A stretch of 64,000 bases of DNA. It comes from Cristatella mucedo (taxonomy: Eukaryota > Bryozoa > Phylactolaemata > Cristatellidae). A program made the translations under genes and the position numbers. The DNA is taken from positions 4,646,001-4,710,000 of the forward strand of contig WPIO01000003.1 of assembly GCA_009760855.2 (NCBI GenBank), given 5' to 3'. The notes beneath the pieces were generated by a model. That model did no database searches. It was not told the origin of the DNA and saw only the letters and a program-made list of their open reading frames with translations. Position 1 is the first letter of the stretch. Every line of letters begins with the position of its first letter. Shown here one piece after another: positions 11,976 through 23,500 of the stretch.

Positions 11976-12279
11976 CATGGCTGCTTTATGAGTACCAGGT
12001 TTGGAATAGCAAAAACAACGGTTCAGAACGAAAGAAAAATCAAGTTCTTGATATAATTTGATATTGATGGCGTCAGTGGCCCAATTCCGGAGCCCGCGTC
12101 TTCATTGTGACACTCTATCAACCATTTCTTCTCAGTTTATTGTTACAAAATAGTGTCTGAAAGCATGCTTTGTTCATTTTGAGTTTTGAATAAATAGCAG
12201 GGCATCAAAATAAACACACACAAAATGCACAAAATAAATGCTTAATTGAAGCTCAATAAAGCCACCAAATAGTCAAGAC
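11976..12279. other. No recognisable feature
   Basis: Short AT-rich spacer between LINE-B pieces. Confidence 0.4.
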
Positions 12280-13395
12280 GCACTCCACCCAGTCGGACAG
12301 TGAGTATCACGGAAGTAGCAGCTCAGGACAACTGGAAACGATGAGCCCTAGTTGACAACCGGATAGTATTTATCGTCACCTAAGAATAGTAGAAGCCGAG
12401 CTAAAGCTTCTTTTGCCAGCGGTCTAAAGTGGAGGAATGGAACAGCTAACTTATTGTCCAAGCAGGACCTGAGGGCAGAAGGAGGCTGAAACTGTTACAA
12501 AAATTCAGCTAGGTACGGAGGAGTCAAGATATGGTGGGCCTTGTGGGTGAGCGTCAGAACTTTGCTCTGTATCTGTTGATAAGCCGGCTGCCATCCTAGC
12601 TCGTTTAGCAAAGAAGATGCATGGTCAAACCTCTGGGACGTACAAACTAGTCTTGCAGACACTTTCATAGTTATTTATATGGGTCTACTTACGTTTGTGT
12701 AGCCCATCTAATAGGGAATTACAATAGTCAATCAAATACCAAACTAGGGAGCAAGTTAAGTTGTTGGCAAGCCACTATGGAATAAAACTACTTATCGGAG
12801 ATAGGGATCGGAAGTGATGGCTAGCTGTAAAAGCAGTCGTTCAAATGAAGCATCGAAAAGTCAGGCAGCTTTCGGAAATGACCTATGAATGTCGAGGTTT
12901 TTCCGATGGTAACACAACAGTATCACCTATTAGAAGAGAGAAGCCTTCTAATCCAGCCACTGGCTTATTGTTTTACTTGATCAGAGTTTCATTTTGACGG
13001 TCATTCAGTTTCGAAAAGTTATTTGGCACCCATGATTGAATATCGGCAAGGAAAGTGGTCAGTATAACAGTTGTTGCAGCAGACTCCGATGGTTTGAAGG
13101 ACAAACAGCTGAATATCGTCAGCATAAAAGTGACCACCTATTTCACTGGCTTAATCAATTTTCCGGAGGTTTTGTATAAATAAGGAAGAGCAAATGTCTG
13201 AAGATGAACCCTTGAGGAACTCTACAGGTGACCGGTCTCGTCGTTGAGACTTGACCACCACAAAAAATAGATTGAACGGTATAAGAAAGTTACGATTTAA
13301 ACAAAGACATTGTCATGTCCACCAGATAAATCGTTGTTTTCAATCGGTTAAGTAAGGCATCATTCTCAATTGTACCGAAGGCAGCACATCATTTC
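12280..13395 (-). mobile_element. LINE-B fragment, antisense, strongly decayed
   Basis: Follows the LINE-B order colinearly with 8.5-9.6 kb: 3' UTR-side block (12300-12360), DNKLAVP-equivalent DNA (about 12440-12470), the segment around 12520-12640 and the RT palm region up to about 13395. No long open frame remains. Confidence 0.75.
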
Positions 13396-13519
13396 TCAAT
13401 GCATCCTAAAAGCATCAATTCATAATCCGTACAGATCGTCTGAGAAAACCTAAACCGTGTATACCTCCATGCTCGGTCCTGAGCTACATTCCTAATGCCA
13501 TCTAATACTCTCCAGTTCT

Positions 13520-13601
13520 CTCCCACGCTCAGTATCTCTCTGTCTGTCTCTGTATCTTTCTCTCCCTCCCCCTCTCTCTCTCCCTCCACCGGCCTCTCAC
13601 C

Positions 13602-13642
<41 letters not shown>

Positions 13643-13650
13643 TCTCTCTC
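13520..13650 (+). repeat. (CT)n-rich microsatellite
   Basis: Pyrimidine-rich run with CTCTGT and CCCTCC variants followed by pure (CT)n at about 13603-13636. Smaller cousin of the array at 2.8-3.6 kb. Confidence 0.9.
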
Positions 13651-14140
13651 TTTTGCTTGTTACATCAGCACTTCGGTACTCATGCACGAAAAGTAAGAAG
13701 TTTTGTATTGGCTTCGATCATCACCTAAAGTGTCGTTTAAGTTTCAGGTACCGACTCGTCTGGTCGGCTCAGCACTTCCTCAAACTTAGTGAGCATGCTT
13801 TTTCAATTCTGCTTGCCTTCTTCGCTAGTGTGGTAATTAATTTAATATAATAACTAATAGCCCAAACAAAAGATTAATTTAAATTTTTTCAACTGGATTT
13901 TTTAGCTTTAGTCGAACGGTTTGCAGTTTTCCAATTCCTCTTGCTTGTCTGAGCATGACTCCTGGACGTTTACTACTGTTACCTATTTAAGCTCTTCATG
14001 GGATTATGCAAACTGAATAAATAAAGAGTTTGTTGGCATAAGAATAAAAATAGATCGACAATTTATGCCAATTCTACGCGAATAAAATACAATGCTACAT
14101 TTCGAAATGAAGTAAAATAACCGGTGTTGTTTGACATTAC

Positions 14141-14193
14141 CATTGAGTCTATTATCGTGTATCATTATGCTCCAGCCACAATAACTATCAATT
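14141..14193 (-). CDS. Possible exon, fibronectin-III-like strand
   Basis: A 53-nt minus-strand segment preceded by a good acceptor (GCTTTTTACAG) and followed by a donor (AATG/GTAATG). Its translation includes IDSYCGWSIMI, which resembles SYCGFRVGR in the exon at 43466-43692; both look like the C strand of a fibronectin type III domain with a tyrosine-cysteine pair. The frame stays open upstream to about 14250, so the exon could be longer. Entry phase 2 and exit phase 1 do not join directly to the nearest upstream exon (14973-15023, exit phase 1), so either an exon is missing or the call is wrong. Confidence 0.3.
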
Positions 14194-14289
14194 CTGTAAA
14201 AAGCATGCCCTATTGGGGTCCTAAGTATAAGTTTCTGATCAATGTCGAGCATTGATTTTTTAATATTTTATCTAGAAAATGGCTTTTTT

Positions 14290-14760
14290 GGGAGTAACAG
14301 GGAAAAGATCTGATGCAAAGGATATTTGATTTTGCTGTTTATGCATGGCAGCAACAAAGCAATACACCGTATATGTAGTGAAGTGGAAGTAGTAACTAGA
14401 GGGCTAATAACCTTTTTTATGCAGGAGATGAATTTTAGGATGAGGTCACTTGTGGTTGCCTGGAATGCTGACATCGAAGTGGATCACGGAATTGAAGAAG
14501 ACATTCTGTGTGGTTTTCACTGAATGATTGGAGCCCAGAATGAATATGGCTATCTTAGTGATCGACCGTTTAATCTCATCTACTTTGCTGACAAAAAGCC
14601 ATAGAAGCCCACTCATCCAGATCGCTTTAGGAATAAGTAGATAAGGAGCTAGTCTTGAAGTGATTTAACGATGGTTGACTATAGACTTTAACATGTTGCT
14701 GTTGCTTATCCGAGGTAAAATAACAGTGTTTAAAATCCTTGGCATAGCTAAGATATATTC
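14290..14760 (-). mobile_element. LINE-A internal fragment, antisense
   Basis: Plus-strand DNA here (for example TATGCATGGCAGCAACAAAG at about 14339) matches the upstream RT region of the LINE-A copy near 50.16-50.30 kb. No 3' end is present. Heavily decayed. Confidence 0.55.
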
Positions 14761-14972
14761 GAATTGTCGTGGTTATTCCAATTTTTATTCTAAGAGACAT
14801 GAAACAAGATGGTTAGATCAGCTATAGCCGTTTAAAAAAGACTCGAGATTAGAATAAATAAATCGTACCTATAAGTTAGAGCTACTCTGAAAGTCTTTAA
14901 AGTAAAAACTTGCAAAGAGTATTGCGATGGTAAGCCAAACATGTGGAAACCATACTTTTCAACACGACTCAC

Positions 14973-15023
14973 CTCTGAAATTGGGATGAATGATCGTTGA
15001 TTCCAAATCCTCGTCTTCTTCAT
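14973..15023 (-). CDS. Short symmetric exon, acidic linker
   Basis: A 51-nt segment bounded by an acceptor with a pyrimidine tract (TTTTAACTTTAAG) and a near-consensus donor (CAGAG/GTGAGTCG). Read in phase 1 it encodes EEDEDLESTIIHPNFR, a strongly acidic linker; the phase 0 frame is also open. It enters and leaves in phase 1, so it can be skipped without breaking the frame. It joins in frame to the Ig-like exon at 18537-18929, which also exits in phase 1 (the joint codon becomes GAT, Asp). I infer that both belong to one gene on the minus strand. Function of the linker is unknown. Confidence 0.5.
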
Positions 15024-16375
15024 CTTAAAGTTAAAATAGCAGGTACAATTGATTTAAAAAAATTAAGATGTTTTACAGCGGTCTTGAGCACAACGATGTA
15101 ATAAAAAAGAGCTGTTTATGCAGCTCTATTATGGGACGATTCAAACAGACAGAATGAATCATTTTATCACGGAGCAGCTTGGATGTAAACGCCCGATTAT
15201 CATGCTTTACCAGCCAACTGGTGTATGAAAAGTAACTTAAGATATACTATTCCCCCAAAAGTATCTGAGTACATACAATTCCGAGGTGATGTCGCCCAGT
15301 GTTCTCCAAATCTATTTATATCGTATCGATCACCTCGTTCTTTTAAATGGTGAAATACACATCATTGGAAGAATTACCTAAGCATAAAAAGTCTATATTA
15401 CAAATTTAAAATATATGAGCCACTATTATTTCATAAAAAAGCAGCTGCAGTTTCTAGATCCTCAAGAGCAAGTGTAAAGGTCGTCAGCATTGCGTAATAT
15501 GTTATATTTTGAATATTATAAAATTATTTGTTTCGTAACTGCATTTGACATTTCCGTCATTTAGTGATGCTTGTAAATCTATTTTCAACCAAATGTTGTC
15601 AAAAATTGCGCAAAGTCAATCTAATGTTGGTCAAATTTGAAAACTATAGTTTTTAGACAATCGGTCTGGAATTTCACTGCAATTAAAGATAGCTCAAAAG
15701 CATCATTAAAGAACCGAAGGTGCTAACGAATTTGCATATAGGCTAATTTCTATCGCTATTTAAAAGCCAATATATTTATGTGGTAAATCTCTATAGGGTG
15801 TTCATCATTTCTCGTGCATATGGTACACTAGTGAAGTCTTGCTTAGTAATATCAGATAACACCATTGCCTAAGTTTAAAAAAATATGGGCTTAGAAAGGC
15901 TTAGCTTAGTGCTGGCACTGATTCCACGATTGCAAAGCTCTGAGTTTGTGAAAAATTGAAGGAATTTAATTACCACGAAGACAATTTGAGTCTGCCACTG
16001 GTCTTGAGGTCAAGAACTTGTTTTGTGGGAAATTTATATAGAAAATGCAAAACCAATCTGTCAAGTAATTAGATTATTGATATATAAAATTCTTCATCAA
16101 AATTATAGTATTAGAATATTATCATTAACTTCATCGATTTATATCTGGATAAAGGAAAATAATCTCATGCGACTATGATTGAAATAGGAAGCTAAGAATA
16201 AAATATCAAAATAGTTCCTATATTTGCATCATATGTGACTTGCTACTTAACTGGTTAGACAATGGAATGCTGACAAACTTGTCACTAGATCGTCCAGGTA
16301 TATGTTTCAATCTGTTTACGGCTCCCTTTAATGAGTAGCTTCGTTCTATGTAAATGCAATCACTCTAATGTATAC
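15024..16375. other. AT-rich, probably intronic
   Basis: No LINE blocks, exons or simple repeats that I can identify. A small hairpin-like AAGAGCTGTTTATGCAGCTC lies at about 15107-15126. Consistent with intron DNA of a minus-strand gene. Confidence 0.4.
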
Positions 16376-17640
16376 TTATTATAATAATCAAGTTATATGT
16401 GATAAAGCACCTTCAGAGAGCTCAAGCCCTTTCTAGGCCCATTAAATATGCTGCAAAGGAAGCACGAATTAAATGTATTGTTGCAGCATACTCAATAAAC
16501 GACAAGATTAATAAGGTTAGGGATGAAATGCCTAAGATCTACATGCAAGTACGGTTAGCGGCAGCACGCACTTTGTCAGCACCTATAAGCACACTCAGGA
16601 CGAAATACATTGGGAAACTAAATAATAAGACCAATAGACGAGTTTTTAGCTCCTTGATAAATGTTGTCAAGTTAAGAGATGTCGTGATTCGAATGGATAA
16701 TGAGTTACAGGCTTTGGGTTCACACGAAGTGAAGGCTCACTGTCCACACAATTTGAGCTTTGTGGGAAGTCTAGGTAATCAATTCGATTCAAAAATGTGT
16801 GTTGACGATTTTTAGTCTCATAGGGGAGTTGATCTGACAGGTAACGTGCTACCAAAGAATAAAGAGCCCTTAAGGTCAGTGAAAAAATCTAGAAGTCAAT
16901 GCATTGCTTGATTGGGAGCCTATGCAGGTCAGCTTTAAGTGGTGAGATGTGGCAACTGTGAGGCTCAAGACAGCCAAGCCTAGATCCACAGTTTTACAGC
17001 AGCTGGATAAGATTGACTGCACAGGCTGACAAGCTAGCCTGCAGTATGGTACAGAAGTCGATACGAGCTGTATAAATAGGCGGACCAGTTTAGATGTTGT
17101 AGGCTCTTCTATCAAGCCCAAACTTTAATAATGTTATGTACCTGAATGTAGCCCAACTTTACTGTGGGGTTGTTGTTGTCTTCTAATGAGCGATCACCTT
17201 GGAACACGACACCTAGATTTAATGCAGATTCAACAGGAGAAGCTGGTGCTGCCGGCTTTGAGCTTTAAGCTTTACAATATTCGACTAACCTTTATTTTGC
17301 ATCTAAATAGTAAGACGGCTTAAACGTAACTCGTAAGTCAATGTTCTTATGTCATCTGTACACCAAGACGGAATTTAGGGAATCTGACGGGCTCGAGGGT
17401 TGAATGAGATTGAAGCATAGGTACAACTGAGTGTGCTGCTTATAGAAGTGAAAGCCTTGATTGTGCTTGGCTATCCAGTTGGCATCAAGGATAATATAAA
17501 CCGTAAAAAGAAATGGACGAACGAAATGACCCTGAGGTACCCTTATATCAGAAGATCCTTGGATGATCCTTTAATGTTAGTCCATCAGCAGTTTAACATG
17601 TGGACTGACTTGATTATTTAGTGAAACTATGGTCTTGTCT
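16376..17640 (-). mobile_element. LINE-A, antisense, 3' half
   Basis: Begins with the reverse-complement tail (TATAATAATCAAG) and 3' UTR at 16376-16600, then the C-terminal RT block (minus-strand RQHTFLNRIDYLDF, about 16.74-16.82 kb) and the RT region to about 17640. It is colinear with 48936-49810, including the shared plus-strand ATATAAACCGTAA near 17495 and 49648. The 138-codon plus-strand open frame at 16399-16815 is an antisense artefact. Confidence 0.8.
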
Positions 17641-17689
17641 AGGACAGCTATCGTTTCACAAATTGTCTGGGCATTAGAACTACTTCTCC

Positions 17690-17851
17690 GTGATGGCATA
17701 CTAGGTAAGGCGGTTGCTTTCACGACCTCGGTCGCGAGGTCGCGGGTTCGATTCCTGTGGTCAGCGATTCTTTATCGCCACTGCAAGCGGTGGTGATAGC
17801 CGTAAAGGCTCTTCTGTCGCTATACAAAAAAGAGGCTGTTTAAGCAGCTAG
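17690..17851 (+). mobile_element. SINE-A, tRNA-derived SINE
   Basis: Has an internal RNA polymerase III promoter: A box TGGCATACTAGG (17694-17705) and a perfect B box GGTTCGATTCC (17745-17755). The tRNA-like head is followed by a non-tRNA body (TATCGCCACTGCAAGCGGTG, 17774-17793) and a tail ending TTTAAGCAGCTA. The body matches a minus-strand copy at 60901-61052, so this is a dispersed family and not a lone tRNA gene. It lies just beside the end of an antisense LINE-A. Confidence 0.8.
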
Positions 17852-18536
17852 GATTTTTTTCTCTCAAAACTATCCTCACTAAGGGGCTGCATTTATAAAG
17901 AGCATATGAGTACTAGCTTCGATAGATATTGGTAATCTAAGTTTCGTGTTGGTGCACTCTTTACTAGTTTAGCATTTCAATTGGACAAATGTAGTAATAC
18001 ACATGCCAGCGATTCATCAGAAATTCGTATTGCATTCATAATTTATTACTGTCTCATGTAGATAGCTAAGCTAGTTGTGTCCGACGATTTAAGGCAAGTG
18101 ATCAAGAAAGGGCTAGAAGCCCATAGCATCCAAATACTTCCGTTTTCAATATCCTAATCTTTTGGAGTCGGCTATAGTCCTGAGAGCAATTAGCCAATTG
18201 GAGGCAGCATTGCCCTACCGTTTACTCCAATTCCAAGCTTGATCGGCTGACAACTGCATTAGCATCGTCGGATGCTGGCTCAATTTGAGCACTATGAGAC
18301 CCTCTGAGGGATCCGGCGAAAGCCCTAATCTGCTATCCCGAAGAGCTGCATGAATACAGTCCATTCTTGTGGTGCATGATATGCAAAGCGGTTTATTAAA
18401 ATGACAAAATCTTAATTTTAAAGATAGTCATGTTTCCTCTGGACGAAGTAGCCTGCCTAATTGAACGCCGTTCTTCGTTTGACGGCTGTCATGATAAATC
18501 AAATTCAAATGAGGAACTGATAAGTTCAGCACTTAC
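17852..18536. other. Unassigned
   Basis: No exon or known repeat recognised. The segment 18080-18350 is less AT-rich than its surroundings and could be an old repeat. Confidence 0.35.
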
Positions 18537-18929
18537 CACACATGGATGGCGATACTGGTTGAGATACAATGCTCAGAGTATGCGTTCCATTGTTGGCCTT
18601 GACGAAGCAATAGAAGTATTTTTTTTCCACAACCACATACTGCCATTTTACAACAACCTTTACAGTCAGCTGTGAAGGATTAGTTTCCGTAATCAAAACT
18701 ATCTCGCAAGATCTTAGCAGAGCCTTGTATTTTTCAGCTAAGTATGAGATATCCTTAATACCACACATTGTAATCCAACGGTCCACATTCGGCTCATCTT
18801 CATCTGAATCTGTATATAATAACTTCAGCTCAACGGGATCAACGTCTGAGTTGCGAATCCATTTATAGATGCACGTAAAATGTACCAGTGTGTTATGTGA
18901 TACGCAATTAGGTATTTTCAGTTCAATAT
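18537..18929 (-). CDS. Exon encoding an Ig-like extracellular domain
   Basis: A 393-nt minus-strand exon with a clear acceptor (TTTTAATTGTAG) and a consensus donor (TGTG/GTAAGTGC). It is symmetric phase 1-1, the usual phase of extracellular Ig modules. The ~131-residue product has VHFTCIYKW near residue 16 (Cys plus Trp, as in strands B-C) and KKYFYCFVKANNGT near residue 105 (Tyr-x-Cys, as in strand F), so the two Cys could form the Ig disulphide. Three further Cys (PNC, MCG, RSC) and an acidic TDSDEDEP loop are unusual. I infer part of a cell-surface or secreted protein. Phase matches the exon at 14973-15023 downstream and those at 26569-26682 and 20129-20176 upstream. No specific orthologue recognised. 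Confidence 0.55.
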
Positions 18930-19140
18930 CTACAATTAAAATACTTATTAGTTTCAACTAGTTTTAATGATTTTTTCACAGTCCAAGTGCGTATATAAAA
19001 TAATTTAATACGGCTATATTAAGTTATTTATGCAACATTCCGAGGTGTCAGAAAGAGCATACTTTAAAATGCACCAGGCCGTAATGCGAAAGTAAGCTGG
19101 AAGTATTTAGGAGCACGTTAAATTTACCTTGCACCATTCA

Positions 19141-19640
19141 TCTCTCACATGCAGTGCCTCCCAATCTACTGGTGGATAGACTTCAAGATTTTGTCTCTTA
19201 CTTGTGAGTACCTTTGTTCTTTGGTTCTCCTCGAACTATCTGAAATACTCTCAGAAACAGGTTTAGAATCACGAAACCCGATGTTCTGTCTCAAATCGTT
19301 TAGCCACACGTCATACGAACCTAAAAGCTCTTCAGATAACTTATGTAGTTGCTATGCTCTCAAAGCCTGGAACTTATTACCAGGGCACTCCACAACGCAC
19401 CAGAGAGGAAAATGATCGAAAGAAGGTAACAGCGTACCTGTTTATAACATAATTTTGTTAGTTGTTTTGGTTAGCTCTTCGTGTGCACATACCTGCCTAA
19501 GCGATGCCTGTTCTTGAGGTTTTTGCCAGCAATAATTTAATAATGCTTTCTATGTTGCATCTGTAAAGTGCTTCGAACGGGACTGAGCTCTATGAGAGCT
19601 ATATACAAATGTATTATCATTAACTGAGAGCACAGAAGAT
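19141..19640 (+). mobile_element. LINE-A 3' end
   Basis: Plus-strand C-terminal RT block (WWIDFKILSLT at about 19165 and YALKAWNLLP at about 19352-19380), followed by the 3' UTR and a decayed TTATCATT tail at about 19612-19622. Confidence 0.8.
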
Positions 19641-20128
19641 GTTGTATAAGTCGGGTTGCCCAGCAGATTATGAGACTTTTCAGAAAAACTGTATTAGTTT
19701 GCATTGATTCGAGGCCAATTTAGTGAAGACAAAACAGATTTTGAGGAACGGGCGGTAGCTCATAAACGAGAGCCACGACAAGCCTCTGATTATTGTGCAC
19801 CAGTTAAGATTACTAAGGGAATATGTAATGAGCACTTAATAAATGCGATTGTGATAAAATGGATGCAATCTCTCGAAATCGTGATCTTCTTCAACTGCCT
19901 AATTCGTGTCAAAGCCAGACGTGATTTCGGCCATGTTCCTTAGGTAGAAATCAGTTGATTATAAAGTGGGGGAAATGGTCTCGTCTAATGGCTGTTTACC
20001 GGGTACACTATGCCGAGTTTTTTAAATTTTGAGTCTACACTTAATGCTCTATAGGCAATGCATCCTCGAGAATTCTCAGTATTATTCATGACAATGCCAT
20101 TGACTGGCTTGTTCTATTGATTACTTAC

Positions 20129-20176
20129 TTAAATGGATAATCTGGTTGATTTTATCTTTGGGAAGCCCACAGTCTT
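20129..20176 (-). CDS. Possible 48-nt symmetric exon
   Basis: Minus-strand segment between the acceptor TCAAAATAATAG and the donor TTTAA/GTAAGTAATC. Read in phase 1 it gives DCGLPKDKINQIIHL with no stop and again exits in phase 1, like the exons at 14973, 18537, 26569 and 26768. The acceptor pyrimidine tract is weak and the exon is short, so chance is a real alternative. If real it would add a small cysteine-containing module upstream of the Ig-like exon. Confidence 0.3.
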   Translation of the reverse strand, partial: KTVGFPKIKSTRLSI

Positions 20177-20524
20177 CTATTATTTTGATAATAGTTAGAG
20201 AAGAGTCTTAAGATAGTGCTTTTAGCGTATTTAGGAATAATTTGACAACGGATGCAATAATCTATCTCCTTAAACTCTTAACTTTATAGGATACATCTAA
20301 CCTCTATTTGAACATATGTACAACAGTTTTCCCTTCCTCATTCTGAGAGGTAGTAACGTAACTTGGAGCACTTAACAACCAACATCATCTGCCAGAAACT
20401 ATTTTTTTTGGCTAATGTGCACGATCATACCTCCGACACAGGTCTCACAATGAATCTTAAATGCTCCAACAATTGAATGCAAAAGCCAATCGCCGAATAA
20501 TGCGGCTCTCACCAATTGGGGATT

Positions 20525-20815
20525 TAATGAAGTGTATTTATCCCCGTCTGTAACTCCACAAAGTCATAATGACCATGTGGGTGTAACACAGGAGAGTTTT
20601 GTATAGCACACTCACACCCGAAGCCGCTTTCTGTACGCATTCGGTAGCCAATAGACTTCGTCTTATACAACAAAGAGAAAGTGGGAAGCATAGCAAAGTC
20701 AGGAGAGCAGTTGAGGTAGTGAGTAGCATCGAAGGAGCAGCTCAGGACCACTGAAAGGATGTGTCATAGCCTGCAGTAGGAGAGTAGTTTTCGGTCCACC
20801 CTCCTTCTGTCTCTA
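20525..20815 (-). mobile_element. LINE-B 3' end, antisense, uninterrupted
   Basis: Contains the full LINE-B 3' block in one piece, including the junction at about 20665 that is split by a LINE-A insertion at 7.04/8.47 kb. This copy is therefore the reference that proves the nesting there. Confidence 0.85.
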
Positions 20816-21574
20816 ATAGTAAGAGAATCGCGAAAACTCCTTAGGGTTGAAAGTGATGTTTTGCTTTTCCTAATTTTTCTCTTCGCTCCAGTATTAAATA
20901 TTTCTTCTGACTTCTCTTCGCCATTACAGTCTTTGAAGTTGACACTAACCGATATTCCCTACATTGTAGAAGAGAAAAACCCTTGAAGAATAGTAACCAC
21001 ACCAGCCAACGGTGGTGCAGCCGCCTGCAGTTGCATCTCGGTACGAGGTGCAACACCTCAAAGCTGACGACTCAGAGGTTAGTGTTTTGGTCCTCGCTTC
21101 AAGCTGAGTCTCTAGAACATCCGCTTGCAGCCTCTTTGCTTGAGTGATTCATTTTTGAACCGAAAGAGGATCAAACGTACTAGAATATTGTTGACTATGT
21201 GTCCAGTAATAGTTTTTCCAAAAATAAATGCACTATTTCGCAGAGCATCTTTGACTAAGCACACTGCCTGCTCTTAAAAATATGACATGTAGTTTATCAA
21301 GTAAGCTAAATAAGTTATGCCTACTAAGCACAAGCTTGAGGAAGCATACGAATGTCATCTTCTGTCCCTTGACCTACCTATGAAGACAACTGTAGATCCT
21401 ACAAAGATATCCTGGATCAAATCTAGTTGTGGACAAAAATCTTCAAACAGAAAATTCACGTCGTCAAAATCTAATGCTAAAGTGGACCTTGAAATGTGGG
21501 ACCACTAGCTTAATCTATGCATCATTTTAGAAATTGATACATACCAACGTGCTATCTTTTATCAGAAAAACAAA
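20816..21574. other. Unassigned
   Basis: Open frames of 60-70 codons occur on both strands (20841-21056 minus; 21317-21508 plus) but none has clean splice sites or a motif. No LINE blocks recognised. Confidence 0.35.
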
Positions 21575-21884
21575 ATGGAGGTGCTGATCATCTGGTTGTC
21601 CCTGGGAGCTTTTGTAATTGTAGTCTAGGCAGTTCTCGGTTCCATTTGCTATGCATATTTTTCATGCATGCCAGAACCAACGCCATCAAATAAATCTCAA
21701 ATAATAAATATAATACATCATAAACACACAGATACATTTGAATTCACCTTCCGTGAACCTAATTTCTTTCTAGGAAATTTACCTTGGCTACACATGAAAC
21801 AAGATGAAATTGTTAATATTATCACATATCTTTCAACAAACTTAATGTTATTAAAAGTGACGAGGATAATGTCTGAATGTTAAT
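21575..21884 (+). pseudogene. Membrane-protein-like exon with an in-frame amber stop
   Basis: A strong acceptor (GTGCTATCTTTTATCAG) is followed by AAAAACAAAATGGAG; the ATG is at 21575. The frame reads MEVLIIWLSLGAFVIVV, then TAG at codon 18 (21626-21628), then AVLGSICYAYFSCMPEPTP and a further ~70 codons ending after MSEC at about 21883. Without the TAG the first 30 codons would be a typical transmembrane helix followed by a polar domain (FREPNFFLGNLPWLHM). The coherent hydrophobic pattern on both sides of the stop suggests a once-coding segment disabled by one substitution. Alternatives are a sequencing error or chance. Protein family not recognised. Confidence 0.35.
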
Positions 21885-21959
21885 TAGGTATGTGGCAGCA
21901 TATCCAGTGTCATCAGCTACAAGATCACAACAGGAAAACCATCGAAAGTGTGTGATAAA

Positions 21960-23500
21960 TAGTTGCATTTTCAAATTAGTTAATGGCAGGGTTGTACTGA
22001 TGCCGGCCGGAAGTTAATTAGAGGCTTTAGGAGAAAAAGAACTGAAGACATCGAAAGGATTTAAAGCAAGCTTAGAGTGTGGGTTAAATATCAAATTCAG
22101 AAAAGTGGTTATACGACACTTATCCCGGTGGATGTGTTCATCTAATAGGTGGGGTAGAGCCCAACAACCACGAGACCTAAGATTGAGTCTCTAAACCTTA
22201 AAAATGATGCTCTGGTTGATTGGGTGCAAGGTCTGGTCGGCGAGAAGAGGTGCAATGTGGCAGCTGCGATGGTTACGAAAGAACAGCCTAGCTGCAGAGT
22301 TTTATAGCAATTGTACGGGCCTGTTAACAAGTGCCAGTAGACCAGCAAGCACTGACTTACAGAATTCAAGACTAGATGTCGGGAATGAATGAAGAAATTG
22401 GGATTTCTTATCCCTGTTTTACAAATCTCAAATTTTAGCCCTGTTGCTGAAAGTTGACATAATTGACTTATGGAACTAATGCGGCCGTCCAAAAAAAGTC
22501 ACTTTAAATACGACCTTGAATTTCCTGAAGATTCAATTGGAGATATGCTGACCGAGCTGACTTTGAGCGTTGAGCTTTCTAATTTTTGAATGTCACCACG
22601 TTTTCCTTAAAACTAGCTGGATTTGCATACATTATTTAACGATACTTTACCGCCAGCCGTGTAAGAATCATATCAACCTACAGTAAGGGAGTTAAGTGCA
22701 TTCGATTAGCAGGAAAGCTGGGAAGAATTAAAGCAGAGGTACGACTGAGTGAAATCCGCATGGAAGAGAAAACGTAGATCGATCCTGGCAATGCTTTCAG
22801 CAAGAGAAAGGCATATACCATGAAAAGAGCAGGACTAAGCCCAGAGCCCTGATGCCCTCCATACTCTAAAGATGCATTCAATGATCTGTGTTCGTGCACA
22901 TTATTACACTGGAGTCTCCTGCTGAGATAGGGCCCGTACCATTCCGGTGCAGCACCAGTGATGCCCAGGACAGATGAGAAAAGCGGCAAAATGACTCGGT
23001 GACTGATAGTATTGAAAGCTGTTGAAAGATTTAGCAAAGCAAGCAGAGAGAATATTATTCCAAGTCGGCATTCCTACGATGGTCTTTACACTCTCGAAGA
23101 AATGCTGACTCTGTGCAGTGAATAGCTCTAGATGCTGACAGAAACCTAGTAGCACCGTGCAAAGGTTCAAGTCGTGAGTTCTTTGGTCTTCCACAACTCG
23201 TTGAAGTATCTTTTATTGGAACAGTAGATAGTAGACAGGGCAGAGGTCGCCCAGTTTACTGCGAAAGTGCTTTCTTGAGTTTCGGCTGCAACCTTTTTAA
23301 TAGTGACAGGGCAGGATAAGCAGAAAATAATATATCTATGACGGTCGTTATGCTTGGCTGAACTTGATAAATGCAAAGAAGTATCAGGGCAGTCGGAAAA
23401 ATTAGTATAAGATTAGTTAAATGCTTTGATTTGGATATGAAGATCAGAATGAGATCATCCCTTACGTCCTCGAATACAGGCATTGAGTTGCTGCTTGGAA
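21960..23500 (-). mobile_element. LINE fragments, antisense, RT region
   Basis: The lower part (about 21960-22500) matches the antisense LINE-A C-terminal RT region; the LPTRP-like block lies at 22220-22320. The upper part (22678-23037) encodes RT palm motifs on the minus strand, LNLSTAFNTISHRVI and GHQGSGLSPALFMVYAF, equivalent to the usual D-L-S-A-A-F-D and G-x-P-Q-G-S. It continues in broken frames to about 23500. The Asp of the first motif has become Asn, so it is catalytically dead. Confidence 0.75.

Noticed and set aside
16399-16815. 138-codon plus-strand open frame starting MIKHLQRAQALSR
   Set aside because: It is the reverse complement of the LINE-A 3' UTR and C-terminal RT; the same DNA recurs in other copies without an open frame.
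17690-17765. tRNA gene
   Set aside because: Good B box, but no cloverleaf could be drawn, and the sequence continues into a body shared with another copy; it is a SINE.
20995-21060. tRNA-like stem (GCATCTCGGTACGAGGTGC)
   Set aside because: A local hairpin without A or B box; no second copy found.
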